A stretch of DNA of 63,145 nucleotides from CAYNJY01 sp964397755 (GCA_964397755.1 CAYNJY010000006.1:1-63145); one strand, 5' to 3'; positions 25,149-32,626 are shown, counted from the first letter of the stretch. The notes: generated by a model not told the origin, from the letters alone. Numbers and translations are program-made.

Positions 25149-26563
25149 TTGAGTGAGTCTGTGTTGACTCCTTTCGTAAAATCTACGTCGCTGTATCGGT
25201 GTAAAATTTCACCCACTTGCCTTTGAAGCAGATCATATTGCGCTTGTACCTTTGCTTCAAATTTGACGGTCAAATACGGACCGTTTTGGGAGGCGCGGAC
25301 GATGAGCATTTCATTCTCGGTATCCATACGGACGCCGTCAATCTCTGTGTACCGAGCACGTGGGTAGAGCGCCTTGATGTCACGGCCTATTTTTTCGCTG
25401 ACAAGCTGGAACTTCACTACATCGGGACAACCAACCTTGATCTCCGGACTTGAAACATATGTGGGCAACTCAGACATCACGTGTTTAAGCGACTTGTTTA
25501 CCCGTGACAGGTATGCAAGAAGCCGAAGGGAGCCGAGCGCGCCATCATCGTGTCCATAAAAATTATCGAGAAAAAAGAAGTGACCAGAGAGTTCACCCCC
25601 AAAGGCAGCTCGTTCTTCCCGCACCTTAGCTTTAATGAACGAGTGGCCGGTTTTCCACATGATAGGCGTCCCTCCATGTGAACGGATCACAGTATCAACC
25701 TGCTTGGAACAGAGGGTGTTGTAGACAATGCGAGCGCCGGGTAGAAAATCCAAAATATCGATAGAACAAATGGAAACGAACACGTCATTCCAAATAAGCG
25801 AACCATCTCCATCAACAATGCCGACCCGGTCGCCATCACAATCATAGGAAAAACCTATATCAGCCTTTTCCGAAATCACTCGTTTTGCCAACCTCTCCTG
25901 AACGATGCGTTCCGTTGGATCGGGTGTTCCGACGGGAAAATTTCCATCCGGCTTGGTATTCTGTTCAATAACATCGCATCCTGCCTGACGAAAGATGAGG
26001 GGAAGGAAGGCACCCGGTGTCGCAGCACAACCTTCGACAACAATTTTAAATTTTTTAATCGGGCCGACGCGGCGAAAAAGATCTGTAAGATACATGGGGA
26101 AAACATCTTTCTCCATGCATGTTCCGCTTGGTTCGCCCGCAATAAATTTTGCAGATTTGACCAATTCTCTCAGCTCGATAATATCCTCGGTCAGCATGGT
26201 TTCCGAATAACCGCTGCCGAACTTGAAGCCGTTATACTCTTTGGGATTATGAGAAGCGGTGATCATCACCATTCCGCGAGTACGGAAGTAATATTGCGCG
26301 AAGTAGGCAATCTGCGAGAGCGTCATGCCGATGTCGTAGACGGTAATTCCTGATTGGGTAAGGCCTTTCACCATCGCATCGCGAAACGCCGGACTTGAGA
26401 GCCGGCAGTCGTAGCCGACGACGCAGTCGTCGATGCGGCGCTGAAGAAGCCATGTGGCATAGCCTCGGGCGAGGAGTTCAACTCGCTCTGGGTCAAGCTC
26501 TGAACCTACGAGTCCTCGTAGGTCGTAGCCACGAAAAACATGATCTGGTATTTGGGAAACCAT
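25145..26563 (-). CDS. Phosphomannomutase/phosphoglucomutase
   Basis: The 472-residue alpha-D-phosphohexomutase starts with the family motif IPDHVFRGYDLRGLVG. It carries the phosphoserine loop MVMITASHNPKEYNGFKFG, the metal loop DIGFSYDCDGDRVGIVDGDG, the sugar-binding loop GGELSGHFFF, and the phosphate-binding C-terminus VRASQNGPYLTVKFEA. GGELSGHFFF is typical of PMM/PGM. It converts mannose-6-P or glucose-6-P to the 1-phosphate for nucleotide-sugar synthesis. It follows holA by 6 bases and overlaps the cysQ-like gene by 4. Confidence 0.93.
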   Translation of the reverse strand: MVSQIPDHVFRGYDLRGLVGSELDPERVELLARGYATWLLQRRIDDCVVGYDCRLSSPAFRDAMVKGLTQSGITVYDIGMTLSQIAYFAQYYFRTRGMVMITASHNPKEYNGFKFGSGYSETMLTEDIIELRELVKSAKFIAGEPSGTCMEKDVFPMYLTDLFRRVGPIKKFKIVVEGCAATPGAFLPLIFRQAGCDVIEQNTKPDGNFPVGTPDPTERIVQERLAKRVISEKADIGFSYDCDGDRVGIVDGDGSLIWNDVFVSICSIDILDFLPGARIVYNTLCSKQVDTVIRSHGGTPIMWKTGHSFIKAKVREERAAFGGELSGHFFFLDNFYGHDDGALGSLRLLAYLSRVNKSLKHVMSELPTYVSSPEIKVGCPDVVKFQLVSEKIGRDIKALYPRARYTEIDGVRMDTENEMLIVRASQNGPYLTVKFEAKVQAQYDLLQRQVGEILHRYSDVDFTKGVNTDSLK

Positions 26564-26569
26564 GGGAGC

Positions 26570-27268
26570 TTAGAGATCAATAACAAACTGTTCCAGTTGT
26601 TGGGCAAGTGTGAAGGGTGAGGAGCCGGTTTTGACGGAGATATCGATGGAAATGAGGTTCTTGTGCATAGCGAGAAGTTTTTCCATCGTAAAGAATCGGG
26701 CTTGGCCTGTCAAGCGCGATAGCTGCCAGTCGGCAAGTCCAGGCGGCGTTGTCCCGTCTCTGGCCATCATAAGCTGGCGTACGCGGCGAACGAGAAGCGT
26801 AAAGAGGAGCTCCGCTTCATCGCTCGTTTTCTGAAGAAGCTCAAGGAGTCCCCTCGCGTGGTTAGGTCGCAGGCTGTCAAGGAACGCGAAGATCACTGGG
26901 GGCGCTTTAAACCTGAGAACTTTCACACGTGCGCCGAAAAGTTCGAGAGCTCCTTTGTCAATCTCATTCTCTTCGTACAGAATAATGTCCGTCTCGCGCG
27001 GTGCCGCGAGTATCGCCTGAATAAGCGCTTGGCGGGCCTTCTGTTTTTTCTTGAGCGTCGCACAGGCATTTTCAAGAATAACGAGTGTCTCCTTTCCGAA
27101 GAACGATTGGGATTCGGACGCCTGGATAAACATGGTCAAATCTGGAACTTTTCCACGTACCTCACGTATCTCTTTCGCTCGTGCTTCGCTTTTGAGCTTG
27201 GTAAGGTGTGCGCGTGATGCCTCGGTGTTGTTCCCGTGAATCAACGTTATCATGTGAGACTGAGACAA
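26570..27268 (-). CDS. holA: DNA polymerase III delta subunit
   Basis: The 232-residue protein resembles HolA, the clamp-loader subunit that opens the sliding clamp. It shows ITLIHGNNTEASRAHLTKL at the N-terminus, the SFFGKETLVILENA strand-helix and a C-terminal helical collar (LFTLLVRRVRQLMMARDG, then QARFFTMEKLLAMHKNLISIDISVKTG) typical of delta. It is shorter than the usual 330-340 residues. The shortening is mainly in the AAA-like central part, as in other CPR-type delta proteins. The start may be at 27268 or at the second ATG at 27253. Confidence 0.82.
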   Translation of the reverse strand: MSQSHMITLIHGNNTEASRAHLTKLKSEARAKEIREVRGKVPDLTMFIQASESQSFFGKETLVILENACATLKKKQKARQALIQAILAAPRETDIILYEENEIDKGALELFGARVKVLRFKAPPVIFAFLDSLRPNHARGLLELLQKTSDEAELLFTLLVRRVRQLMMARDGTTPPGLADWQLSRLTGQARFFTMEKLLAMHKNLISIDISVKTGSSPFTLAQQLEQFVIDL

Positions 27269-27269
27269 C

Positions 27270-27650
27270 TTACTTTATGGTCTTTTTATACATTAAGAAA
27301 AGTGTTTCTACCGTGCGGTGATTGATCTTTTTGTGCAGCCCCCGGTGAGGGACGAGCGCCCCGGAGAAGTTTTTAGGTACGTGCATGAGCTCGTGGATAA
27401 TAACACGCACTTTATCATCATGAGTAAGCGTATCAAAGTGTTGGGATAGCACTTCTACGACATAGTGGGCGGGTTTCTGGAGAGCCAGTTGCCAGATTTT
27501 AGGGAAGCTCCAAATTCTGGCTCGAGCACGACTCGTTGCTTTGAAACTGCGAACGCAAACAATACGCGACCGTTTGACGTAGGGAAATGGTGTGTGACGC
27601 AGGACGTCTCGAACGAGACGATCAACGTCAGGAGCTCGCTGAATGTCCAT
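27270..27650 (-). CDS. Putative HExxH metallopeptidase (phage-metallopeptidase-like family)
   Basis: The protein of about 126 residues has VIIHELMHVPKNFSGALVPH, a HExxH zinc motif followed at a distance by HRGLHKKINHRTVE that could supply the third ligand. This matches the small 'putative phage metallopeptidase' family seen in archaea, CPR bacteria and phages; the substrate is unknown. The ATG at 27650 is taken as start, overlapping the end of the nudix gene by 23 bases; a TTG at 27677 is an alternative. There is 1 base between its stop and the holA start, so it is an operon member. No phage genes are nearby. Confidence 0.7.
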   Translation of the reverse strand: MDIQRAPDVDRLVRDVLRHTPFPYVKRSRIVCVRSFKATSRARARIWSFPKIWQLALQKPAHYVVEVLSQHFDTLTHDDKVRVIIHELMHVPKNFSGALVPHRGLHKKINHRTVETLFLMYKKTIK

Positions 27651-28065
27651 AGGCTGAAAGAATTTTTTTTGCCTCAATCAGAAGCGGAATATTCGTTTTC
27701 GGATAGCCAATGCTCGCTCGAGCTTTCGCGATAGTTACCCAACGAAAAGCACTGATCCCTTCGGCTTTCAGAACCTTTGGCTTCTTCCTGCCGCGCATGT
27801 TGAAGAGAAAGTACCGCACTGTTTTCCGGATACGCCCCCGTCGGTAGAAGTAGTAACGAACGGTTGGAAGGGGAGCAACCATATCGACGTTAATAATCCC
27901 GACTTCTTCGCGGATTTCTCGTACCGCGGTTTGCCCCGGATCTTCGGGATGTTCGATGATGCCTTTGGGAAATGTCCAATGGTTCTTCCTGTCACGAATG
28001 AGGAGAACCTGCCAAACGCCGTTCTTCTTTCGCACAATCACCCCACCGGCTGATTCTTCAGTCAT
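27628..28065 (-). CDS. NUDIX hydrolase
   Basis: The 145-residue NUDIX protein has a complete Nudix box: Gly at GIIEHP, then E, seven residues, and REIREEVGI (pattern GX5EX7REUXEEXGU). The N-terminus EESAGGVIVRKKNGVWQVLLIRD and the phrase NHWTFPKGIIE resemble diadenosine-polyphosphate hydrolases and MutT-like enzymes. The substrate (dinucleoside polyphosphates, NTP or a nucleotide sugar) is not resolved. The ATG at 28065 is chosen since it overlaps the preceding stop (ATGA); the ORF extends 21 residues upstream with basic, non-homologous sequence. Confidence 0.88.
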   Translation of the reverse strand: MTEESAGGVIVRKKNGVWQVLLIRDRKNHWTFPKGIIEHPEDPGQTAVREIREEVGIINVDMVAPLPTVRYYFYRRGRIRKTVRYFLFNMRGRKKPKVLKAEGISAFRWVTIAKARASIGYPKTNIPLLIEAKKILSAYGHSASS

Positions 28066-28319
28066 TTTTTCGTAACGAGGTATAACACGTCGCCTTCCTT
28101 CACCGCGTGATCGACTTTTACCCCGCACGATTCACCGACCGGTACCTCACGTACTTGCTTGTGCTCTATTTGAAGCGATGCTACGGTTTGGGTAAACTCT
28201 TTATCATGACCTGATATCTTCACGGTGTCGCCGACTTTTAACGGCTGGCTCATGACTTCAACAACCGCAACCTCAAGCTTGTCGTAGTAGTGACTTACTT
28301 TGCCGATTTGAATATCCAA
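28062..28319 (-). CDS. EF-Tu domain-2-like beta-barrel protein
   Basis: The 85-residue protein has the pattern IGKVSHYYDKLEVAVVEV, then LKVGDTVKISGHDKEFTQTVASLQIEHKQV, then VPVGESCGVKVDHAVKEGDVLYLV. This is the arrangement of the translation-factor beta-barrel (domain 2 of EF-Tu/IF2-type GTPases) standing alone without a GTPase domain. Stand-alone versions are annotated 'translation elongation factor-like protein' in archaea and CPR, and some relate to peptidase U32 accessory domains. Their function is unknown. It sits 41 bases after rarA and overlaps the nudix start. Confidence 0.75.
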   Translation of the reverse strand: MDIQIGKVSHYYDKLEVAVVEVMSQPLKVGDTVKISGHDKEFTQTVASLQIEHKQVREVPVGESCGVKVDHAVKEGDVLYLVTKK

Positions 28320-28360
28320 AGTTCGTTCACCTCCTTCACCCGTCGAAGTCCAACTCCCAA

Positions 28361-29548
28361 TTATTGAGATTTATTGTAATACTTCTTTCCCTTAATTGTA
28401 TCAGGAAGCAAGCTCTCTGTGGTATATGCGCGGTAGCCTTTCCCATAACCGAGATCTTTCATACGTTTCGTCGGAGCATTCCGGATCGTAAGCGGAATTG
28501 GAAGGTTCGCATACTTCCTTACGTCATCGAGCGCGGCAAAATAGCCCTCGTAGGCGCTTCTATCTTTCTTGGCATTTGCAAGGTACACCGTGCCGTACGC
28601 CAAGCATATCTGAGCTTCGGGGTAGCCAATCTTATGACACGCGTCAAACACGCTGTTTGAGACAACAAGCGCCGTCGGTTGAGCAACGCCGATATCTTCA
28701 GCGGCAAAGACAACCATCCGGCGGGCGATGAAGAGCGGATCCTCGCCCGCCTCGACCATACGCGCGAGGTAATAAAGCGCCGCGTCCACGTTGCTAGCAC
28801 GCATACTCTTAATGTACGCGCTGATCGTATTGTAGTGCTCTTCGCCAGTTCGGTCATACTGGAGCGTTTTTTTTTGTGCGGCTTCTTCGATACGCGCAAC
28901 GGTTAGCGTGACAGGGCGAGACCCTGTCAGCTGTGCAGCGATTTCAAGAATATTGAGTAGTACCCGTGCGTCGCCGTTGGCAGTCTCTTTAAGGAAAACC
29001 CGAGCATCCGGATCAATGGTTCGCTTGAGATACACAAGTCCTCGGTCAATAATACCGTTCAGCGCGCCTTCGTCGAGCGGTTTGAAGACCAACACACGGC
29101 ACCGCGACAGAAGTGGCGCAATAACCTCGAACGATGGGTTTTCGGTGGTTGCGCCGACGAAGATGACCGTGCCACGCTCGACATGAGGGAGCAGCGAATC
29201 CTGCTGGGATTTGTTAAAACGGTGTATTTCATCGAGGAAAAAGATCGTAGACTGTCTGTTTTGCTCGTGGCGATCCTTTGCTTTTTTGATGATCAAACGC
29301 ACATCGGCAAGAGTCGTGTTCACAGCAGATTGAGAGACAAAATAGGTGTCGGTCATCTGCGCAAGGATATGCGCAAGCGTGGTTTTTCCGCTTCCGGGCG
29401 GGCCCCAGAAAATCATCGACGGAAGGAAACCAGAGGAGAGAAGCATTCGTATAATTCCGCTTCTCCCGACGAGATGATCTTGGCCGACAACGTCATCGAG
29501 AGACTGCGGTCTAAGGATATCTGCGAGTGGTCGGCTGGATGAACCCAT
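28361..29548 (-). CDS. rarA: RarA/MgsA family replication-associated recombination ATPase
   Basis: The 395-residue AAA+ ATPase is related to clamp-loader and RuvB proteins. RPLADILRPQSLDDVVGQDHLVG (6-28) is the family start, Walker A is WGPPGSGKTTLAHILA, Walker B is IFFLDEIHRFNKSQQDSLLP, and the sensor is GATTENPSFEVIAPLLSR. The C-terminal tetramerisation domain includes LYYLARMVEAGEDPLFIARRMVVFAAEDIGVAQP. RarA acts at stalled forks. It follows metK by 6 bases, so in principle it lies under the SAM riboswitch. Confidence 0.95.
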   Translation of the reverse strand: MGSSSRPLADILRPQSLDDVVGQDHLVGRSGIIRMLLSSGFLPSMIFWGPPGSGKTTLAHILAQMTDTYFVSQSAVNTTLADVRLIIKKAKDRHEQNRQSTIFFLDEIHRFNKSQQDSLLPHVERGTVIFVGATTENPSFEVIAPLLSRCRVLVFKPLDEGALNGIIDRGLVYLKRTIDPDARVFLKETANGDARVLLNILEIAAQLTGSRPVTLTVARIEEAAQKKTLQYDRTGEEHYNTISAYIKSMRASNVDAALYYLARMVEAGEDPLFIARRMVVFAAEDIGVAQPTALVVSNSVFDACHKIGYPEAQICLAYGTVYLANAKKDRSAYEGYFAALDDVRKYANLPIPLTIRNAPTKRMKDLGYGKGYRAYTTESLLPDTIKGKKYYNKSQ

Positions 29549-29554
29549 CGGAGC

Positions 29555-30664
29555 TCATTGTACCACCGTTTCCCACGGTAATCCATCGCGGCCGAAGTGG
29601 CCGTAGCGAGCAGTTTCCCGGTAAATGGGCCGCTGCAGGTTCAGCGTATCAATAATCCCGCGGACAGAAAGATCAAGGAGTCCCCATGCGAAATCTTCTA
29701 CCGTTTTTATCCGTTTTTTTTCCGTACCGAAACACTCGAGGCTCTTTGCAAGAGGCTCCCGGTGCCCGATGACATAGGCAACACTGACTTCGCAGCGCTT
29801 TGCAAAACCGTGCGCAACAATATTCTTTGCGATGTAGCGACACGCGTAGGCTGCGCTTCGATCGACTTTAGTCGGGTCTTTGCCGCTAAAGCACCCGCCG
29901 CCGTGCCGCGCCATCGCGCCGTATGTGTCTACGATGATTTTACGTCCTGTTACTCCGGTATCAGAAGCTGGGCCGCCAATTTCCCACTTACCGGTGCCGT
30001 TAACCACGACAGCATCAGAGGCTGGCAATCGAAAGTGATAACGACTAAGCACAGGTTGGACAACATGACGGATGAGATAGTTCTTTACGTTGACGTTGCT
30101 GTACTTCGGATCATGGGGGACCGCGAGAACTACGTGCTCCACCGCGTGTGGCTTTCCGTTTTCGTAGATAACCTTCACCTCGCTCTTGCCGTCGGGACGC
30201 AGACATGGTATTACCTTTGACTCCCGTGCTTTATCCATTTCTTCAACAAGCCGGTGCGCAAGAATAATCGGTATAGGCATAAGCTCGGGCGTTTCACTGC
30301 AGGCATAGCCGAACATCATCCCCTGATCTCCCGCGCCGCCGGTATCAACACCGGCCGCGATGTCGGGAGATTGTTCATGGATGTAGATGGAAATGGGAGA
30401 CTTGTCCCAAAAATTGTACGCTTTCTTCGAGTAGCCAAGCGACCGTATGACGCCACGAGCGATTGATTCGTAGGGAATTGGTTTCGGACAGGTGACTTCT
30501 CCTGCCATGACGACCCGGTTTTTCGTGACGAGTGTCTCGACTGCAACACGTGATTTTGGGTATATTGCAAGCGCCGCATCAACGATAGCATCTGATATTT
30601 GATCACAGACCTTGTCGGGATGACCTGCTGCCACCGATTCTGACGTAAAGTGCGTAGCATTCAT
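29555..30664 (-). CDS. metK: S-adenosylmethionine synthetase
   Basis: The 369-residue MetK makes SAM from methionine and ATP. Motifs: FTSESVAAGHPDKVCDQISD (ATP-binding), GAGDQGMMFGYAC, the phosphate-binding GGGCFSGKDPTKVDRSAAY, and conserved CEVSVAYVIG. The length is slightly under the 380-residue norm. The ATG at 30664 is the start; a TTG two codons earlier is in the U-run of the terminator. Upstream is a SAM-I riboswitch and an intrinsic terminator only 4 bases before the ATG, so SAM should shut off transcription of metK and probably the genes behind it. Confidence 0.97.
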   Translation of the reverse strand: MNATHFTSESVAAGHPDKVCDQISDAIVDAALAIYPKSRVAVETLVTKNRVVMAGEVTCPKPIPYESIARGVIRSLGYSKKAYNFWDKSPISIYIHEQSPDIAAGVDTGGAGDQGMMFGYACSETPELMPIPIILAHRLVEEMDKARESKVIPCLRPDGKSEVKVIYENGKPHAVEHVVLAVPHDPKYSNVNVKNYLIRHVVQPVLSRYHFRLPASDAVVVNGTGKWEIGGPASDTGVTGRKIIVDTYGAMARHGGGCFSGKDPTKVDRSAAYACRYIAKNIVAHGFAKRCEVSVAYVIGHREPLAKSLECFGTEKKRIKTVEDFAWGLLDLSVRGIIDTLNLQRPIYRETARYGHFGRDGLPWETVVQ

Positions 30665-30668
30665 ATAC

Positions 30669-30692
30669 AAAAAAGCTCTCCCGAAGGAGAGC
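30669..30692 (-). terminator. Riboswitch-controlled intrinsic terminator
   Basis: On the minus strand a perfect hairpin GCTCTCC-TTCG-GGAGAGC is followed directly by TTTTTT. The U-run ends 4 bases before the metK ATG. The 5' arm contains CTCCT (30685-30689), which can instead pair with AGGAG (30701-30705) next to the aptamer's 3' end, giving an antiterminator alternative. Confidence 0.85.
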
Positions 30693-30697
30693 GGTTT

Positions 30698-30815
30698 TCC
30701 CTCCTGGGCATATCATTCCCGTCAGCTGGCGGGCTAGTTGTGGCACCCTGAGCGAGCGAAGGGTTGCCGGGTGGATCAGCAAGCTAGATCCCTCCCCGCC
30801 ACTCTGAATATCTTC
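30698..30815 (-). promoter_or_regulatory. SAM-I riboswitch (S-box) upstream of metK
   Basis: On the minus strand the conserved SAM-I core is visible in order: TCAGAG then GGCGGGGAGGGAT, a P2 loop, ACCCGGCAACCC, the P3 hairpin, AGGGTGCCACAACTAGC, the P4 hairpin CCCG-CCAGCTGA-CGGG, and AATGATAT closing P1 with ATAT(T)CA. The P1 strands are 30805-30811 and 30710-30715. An antiterminator strand and a terminator follow, so high SAM should end transcription before metK. The P3 stem-loop (30746-30763) is itself a REP-like palindrome. The family is assigned by eye from the consensus; a covariance-model score is the decisive check. Confidence 0.88.
30746..30763 (+). repeat. REP-like palindrome, copy 2 (forms riboswitch P3)
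   Basis: CCCTGAGCGAGCGAAGGG on the plus strand; on the transcribed strand it forms the P3 hairpin between the conserved GGCAA and GGTGCC segments of the riboswitch. Confidence 0.55.
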
Positions 30816-30827
30816 GATCTTTTTACA

Positions 30828-32204
30828 CTACCCCATGTCGCCTCTTCTTGTCAAGTGAAGCCCCTTGACGCTGCCAAACGCAATCCGGTCAAGCACTTTC
30901 TGCTCCATGTGGAGCATCCGGGCAGGGAAAACCATACATTTCCCCCAGCGCTGGGCGATAGTATCCAAAGCCTGGGTCAGACGTTCTTTTCGTACCTCCT
31001 CCGTAAGCAAGCTCTCTTGGCTATAAAGATCAGACGTGAGATGGTAAGAAGTAACTGCTAAAGTCCGCACGGGTTTCTCTGGCGCTTGCTTAAGTAGCAC
31101 CGACGCTACGAGGTACAGATCGCTACTTGCGTAGACGGGTGTTGGCAGCTTTTTCCCCTTGCGCCAGTACGAGAAGTCAGCAAAGAGGCAGGAGATGTGG
31201 ATACCACAAGCCCGATAGTTATTGAGTCGAAGCCGTCTTCCTACCTTCTCGGTCAGTTGACAGAGTATCTGGTGGAGCCTCACATCCGATGGTCTGTACG
31301 GGGTATAGAGCGCATAGGAGTGGCCAACGCTCTTCTGTTCGATTTCCGCTTGTCCCGGTGTCACACCGGGATTCCATCCATGGAGTCGCAACCACCAGTG
31401 GTAGCCTGTAATCGACTGAAAAGCAGAAACGAGGGCTGAGGCAGAAACCTGATAGAAGGCCAGGGCACTCGTGATCCCGCAACGCCTGAGCCTGCCTCCA
31501 TAGCCTTCTTTGATACCACAAAGGTCTTCTAGGGCCAACGGAGTAAGGATTGCTTCAATATTTTCCTTGGTAATAACATCCAGGCCGTCTGGCTTGTGAA
31601 GGCCGGAGGCAATCTTTGCAAGATAGAGATTGGGGGCAATGCCGATCGACACCGTCAGCCACCCACCAATCTCCTGTTTAATACGGTTTTTGATCTCTTG
31701 AGCAATTCCTATCATCGTCGATACAATCGGACCCCGTGGAAAATTGTTATATTGTTGTATTGTTAAATTGTTAGTTTTAACATGCAGTGTTTTCTCTTTG
31801 TTTCTCCAGCAATATAGCAATTTAGCAATATAACAATCCAGATTCATGACCATTTCATCAATCGAACATACTCTCACATCGCTTGCGTACTCACGCAGGA
31901 GCACCAGGAGCTTCCGATTGACGAAGCGGTACTTGGACGGATCCGATGGCAGGATGATTAACGAAGGACACAACTGTTTGCCCTCAGCTACCCGCATGCC
32001 GGTTGCCACTCCGAAGCGCTTTGCTTCAACCGAGGCTGCCAAAATACAGCCACGTGGGGTCGTGTACGCGGCAACCGCGACCGGTTTACCCCGAAGGAGC
32101 GGGTTTGCCTGCTGCTCGATAGCGGCAAAGCAGGAGTTTAAATCTACATGTACTATAGTGGGAGAGGCCGGGTTAAAACCAAAATTGAAGTCTGTTGCTT
32201 CCAT
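30828..32204 (-). CDS. Y-family DNA polymerase (DinB/ImuB-like), with in-frame repeat insertion
   Basis: The translesion polymerase of about 458 residues has catalytic acidic residues in IVHVDLNSCFAAIEQQ and VCSIDEMVMNLD, steric-gate region SCFA, a thumb SIGIAPNLYLAKIASGLHKPDGL and a little-finger domain starting near GVTPGQAEIEQKSVGHSY. Catalytic residues are kept, unlike inactive ImuB. Between LD of the palm and IGIAQEIKNRI lies an extra segment of about 30 residues (CYIAKLLYCWRN...NNLTIQQYNNF). It is encoded by an AT-rich imperfect palindrome with 8-base period (31742-31840). The ATG at 32204 fits better than one 15 bases upstream. It is followed on the left by the riboswitch region and preceded by a small partner gene. 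Confidence 0.9.
   Translation of the reverse strand: MEATDFNFGFNPASPTIVHVDLNSCFAAIEQQANPLLRGKPVAVAAYTTPRGCILAASVEAKRFGVATGMRVAEGKQLCPSLIILPSDPSKYRFVNRKLLVLLREYASDVRVCSIDEMVMNLDCYIAKLLYCWRNKEKTLHVKTNNLTIQQYNNFPRGPIVSTMIGIAQEIKNRIKQEIGGWLTVSIGIAPNLYLAKIASGLHKPDGLDVITKENIEAILTPLALEDLCGIKEGYGGRLRRCGITSALAFYQVSASALVSAFQSITGYHWWLRLHGWNPGVTPGQAEIEQKSVGHSYALYTPYRPSDVRLHQILCQLTEKVGRRLRLNNYRACGIHISCLFADFSYWRKGKKLPTPVYASSDLYLVASVLLKQAPEKPVRTLAVTSYHLTSDLYSQESLLTEEVRKERLTQALDTIAQRWGKCMVFPARMLHMEQKVLDRIAFGSVKGLHLTRRGDMG
31742..31840. repeat. AT-rich palindromic octad micro-repeat inside the Y-family polymerase
   Basis: The left arm (31743-31770) repeats ATATTGTT, GTATTGTT, AAATTGTT and the right arm (31809-31837) repeats AGCAATAT, AGCAATTT, AGCAATAT, AACAATCC. 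TTGTTATATTG (31744-31754) and CAATATAACAA (31826-31836) are exact inverse complements; over 28 bases about 22 match. The whole element keeps the polymerase frame open. Confidence 0.8.
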
Positions 32205-32220
32205 AAGAAAATAAAACAAC

Positions 32221-32481
32221 TTAACAATTCTCTCCGTTGTCTACTTCCATCAGTTTCCACATCAGCGTCTCTGTGTTTAATTGAAGTTTGAAAAAGGTAT
32301 TTCCGTCGGTTACCGAAAAAATGTGAAGAAGCGTCCGCCCTTCCCGTGTGGTGTGATGCAAGCCTACTTTAGTAACCGTATACCGTCGTCCGCGCCAGTA
32401 GAGAGAGGTAGGCGCCACGGATCGCTTGAGATGGTTAAACAAAAGATTTACCGAAATAGACTCGTCTATGACTTCTCCCAT
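32221..32481 (-). CDS. Small conserved-looking protein beside the Y-family polymerase (DUF6504-like)
   Basis: The 86-residue protein includes TSLYWRGRRYTVTKVGLHH, then HIFSVTDGNTFFKLQLNTETLMWKLMEVDNG. The WRGRRYxVxxV pattern recalls small proteins encoded next to imuB/dinB-type polymerases in other bacteria (DUF6504). I assign this only by resemblance. It precedes the polymerase gene by 16 bases on the same strand, so the two are probably cotranscribed. A promoter TTGATC-N18-TATATA ends 5 bases before the ATG, implying a leaderless message. Role unknown; a polymerase accessory factor is a guess from position. Confidence 0.6.
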   Translation of the reverse strand: MGEVIDESISVNLLFNHLKRSVAPTSLYWRGRRYTVTKVGLHHTTREGRTLLHIFSVTDGNTFFKLQLNTETLMWKLMEVDNGENC

Positions 32482-32486
32482 AAGGC

Positions 32487-32516
32487 TATATAACTAAAAT
32501 ATACCCGAATGATCAA
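32487..32516 (-). promoter_or_regulatory. Promoter of the small gene and polymerase, probably leaderless
   Basis: On the minus strand TTGATC (32511-32516), 18 bases, TATATA (32487-32492), then 5 bases to the ATG at 32481. Confidence 0.5.
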
Positions 32517-32541
32517 CGTGTCAATTCCATCAAACCCTATC

Positions 32542-32577
32542 ATCACAAAATTATGCACGTGCACATAATTTTGTGAT
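32542..32577. promoter_or_regulatory. Perfect 14-bp inverted repeat between divergent promoters
   Basis: ATCACAAAATTATG and CATAATTTTGTGAT are exact inverse complements separated by CACGTGCA. The centre also contains the 10-base palindrome TGCACGTGCA. The element lies between the two divergent promoters (polymerase side and tdk side) and upstream of both genes. This suits an operator rather than a terminator. Confidence 0.65.
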
Positions 32578-32591
32578 AGCTATTTTCCTTC

Positions 32592-32620
32592 TTCTCATGT
32601 GAAAAAAGGGGCAGTAGAAT
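32592..32620 (+). promoter_or_regulatory. tdk promoter, probably leaderless
   Basis: TTCTCA (32592-32597), 17 bases, TAGAAT (32615-32620), then 6 bases to the ATG at 32627. Confidence 0.45.
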
Positions 32621-32626
32621 GGGTGT

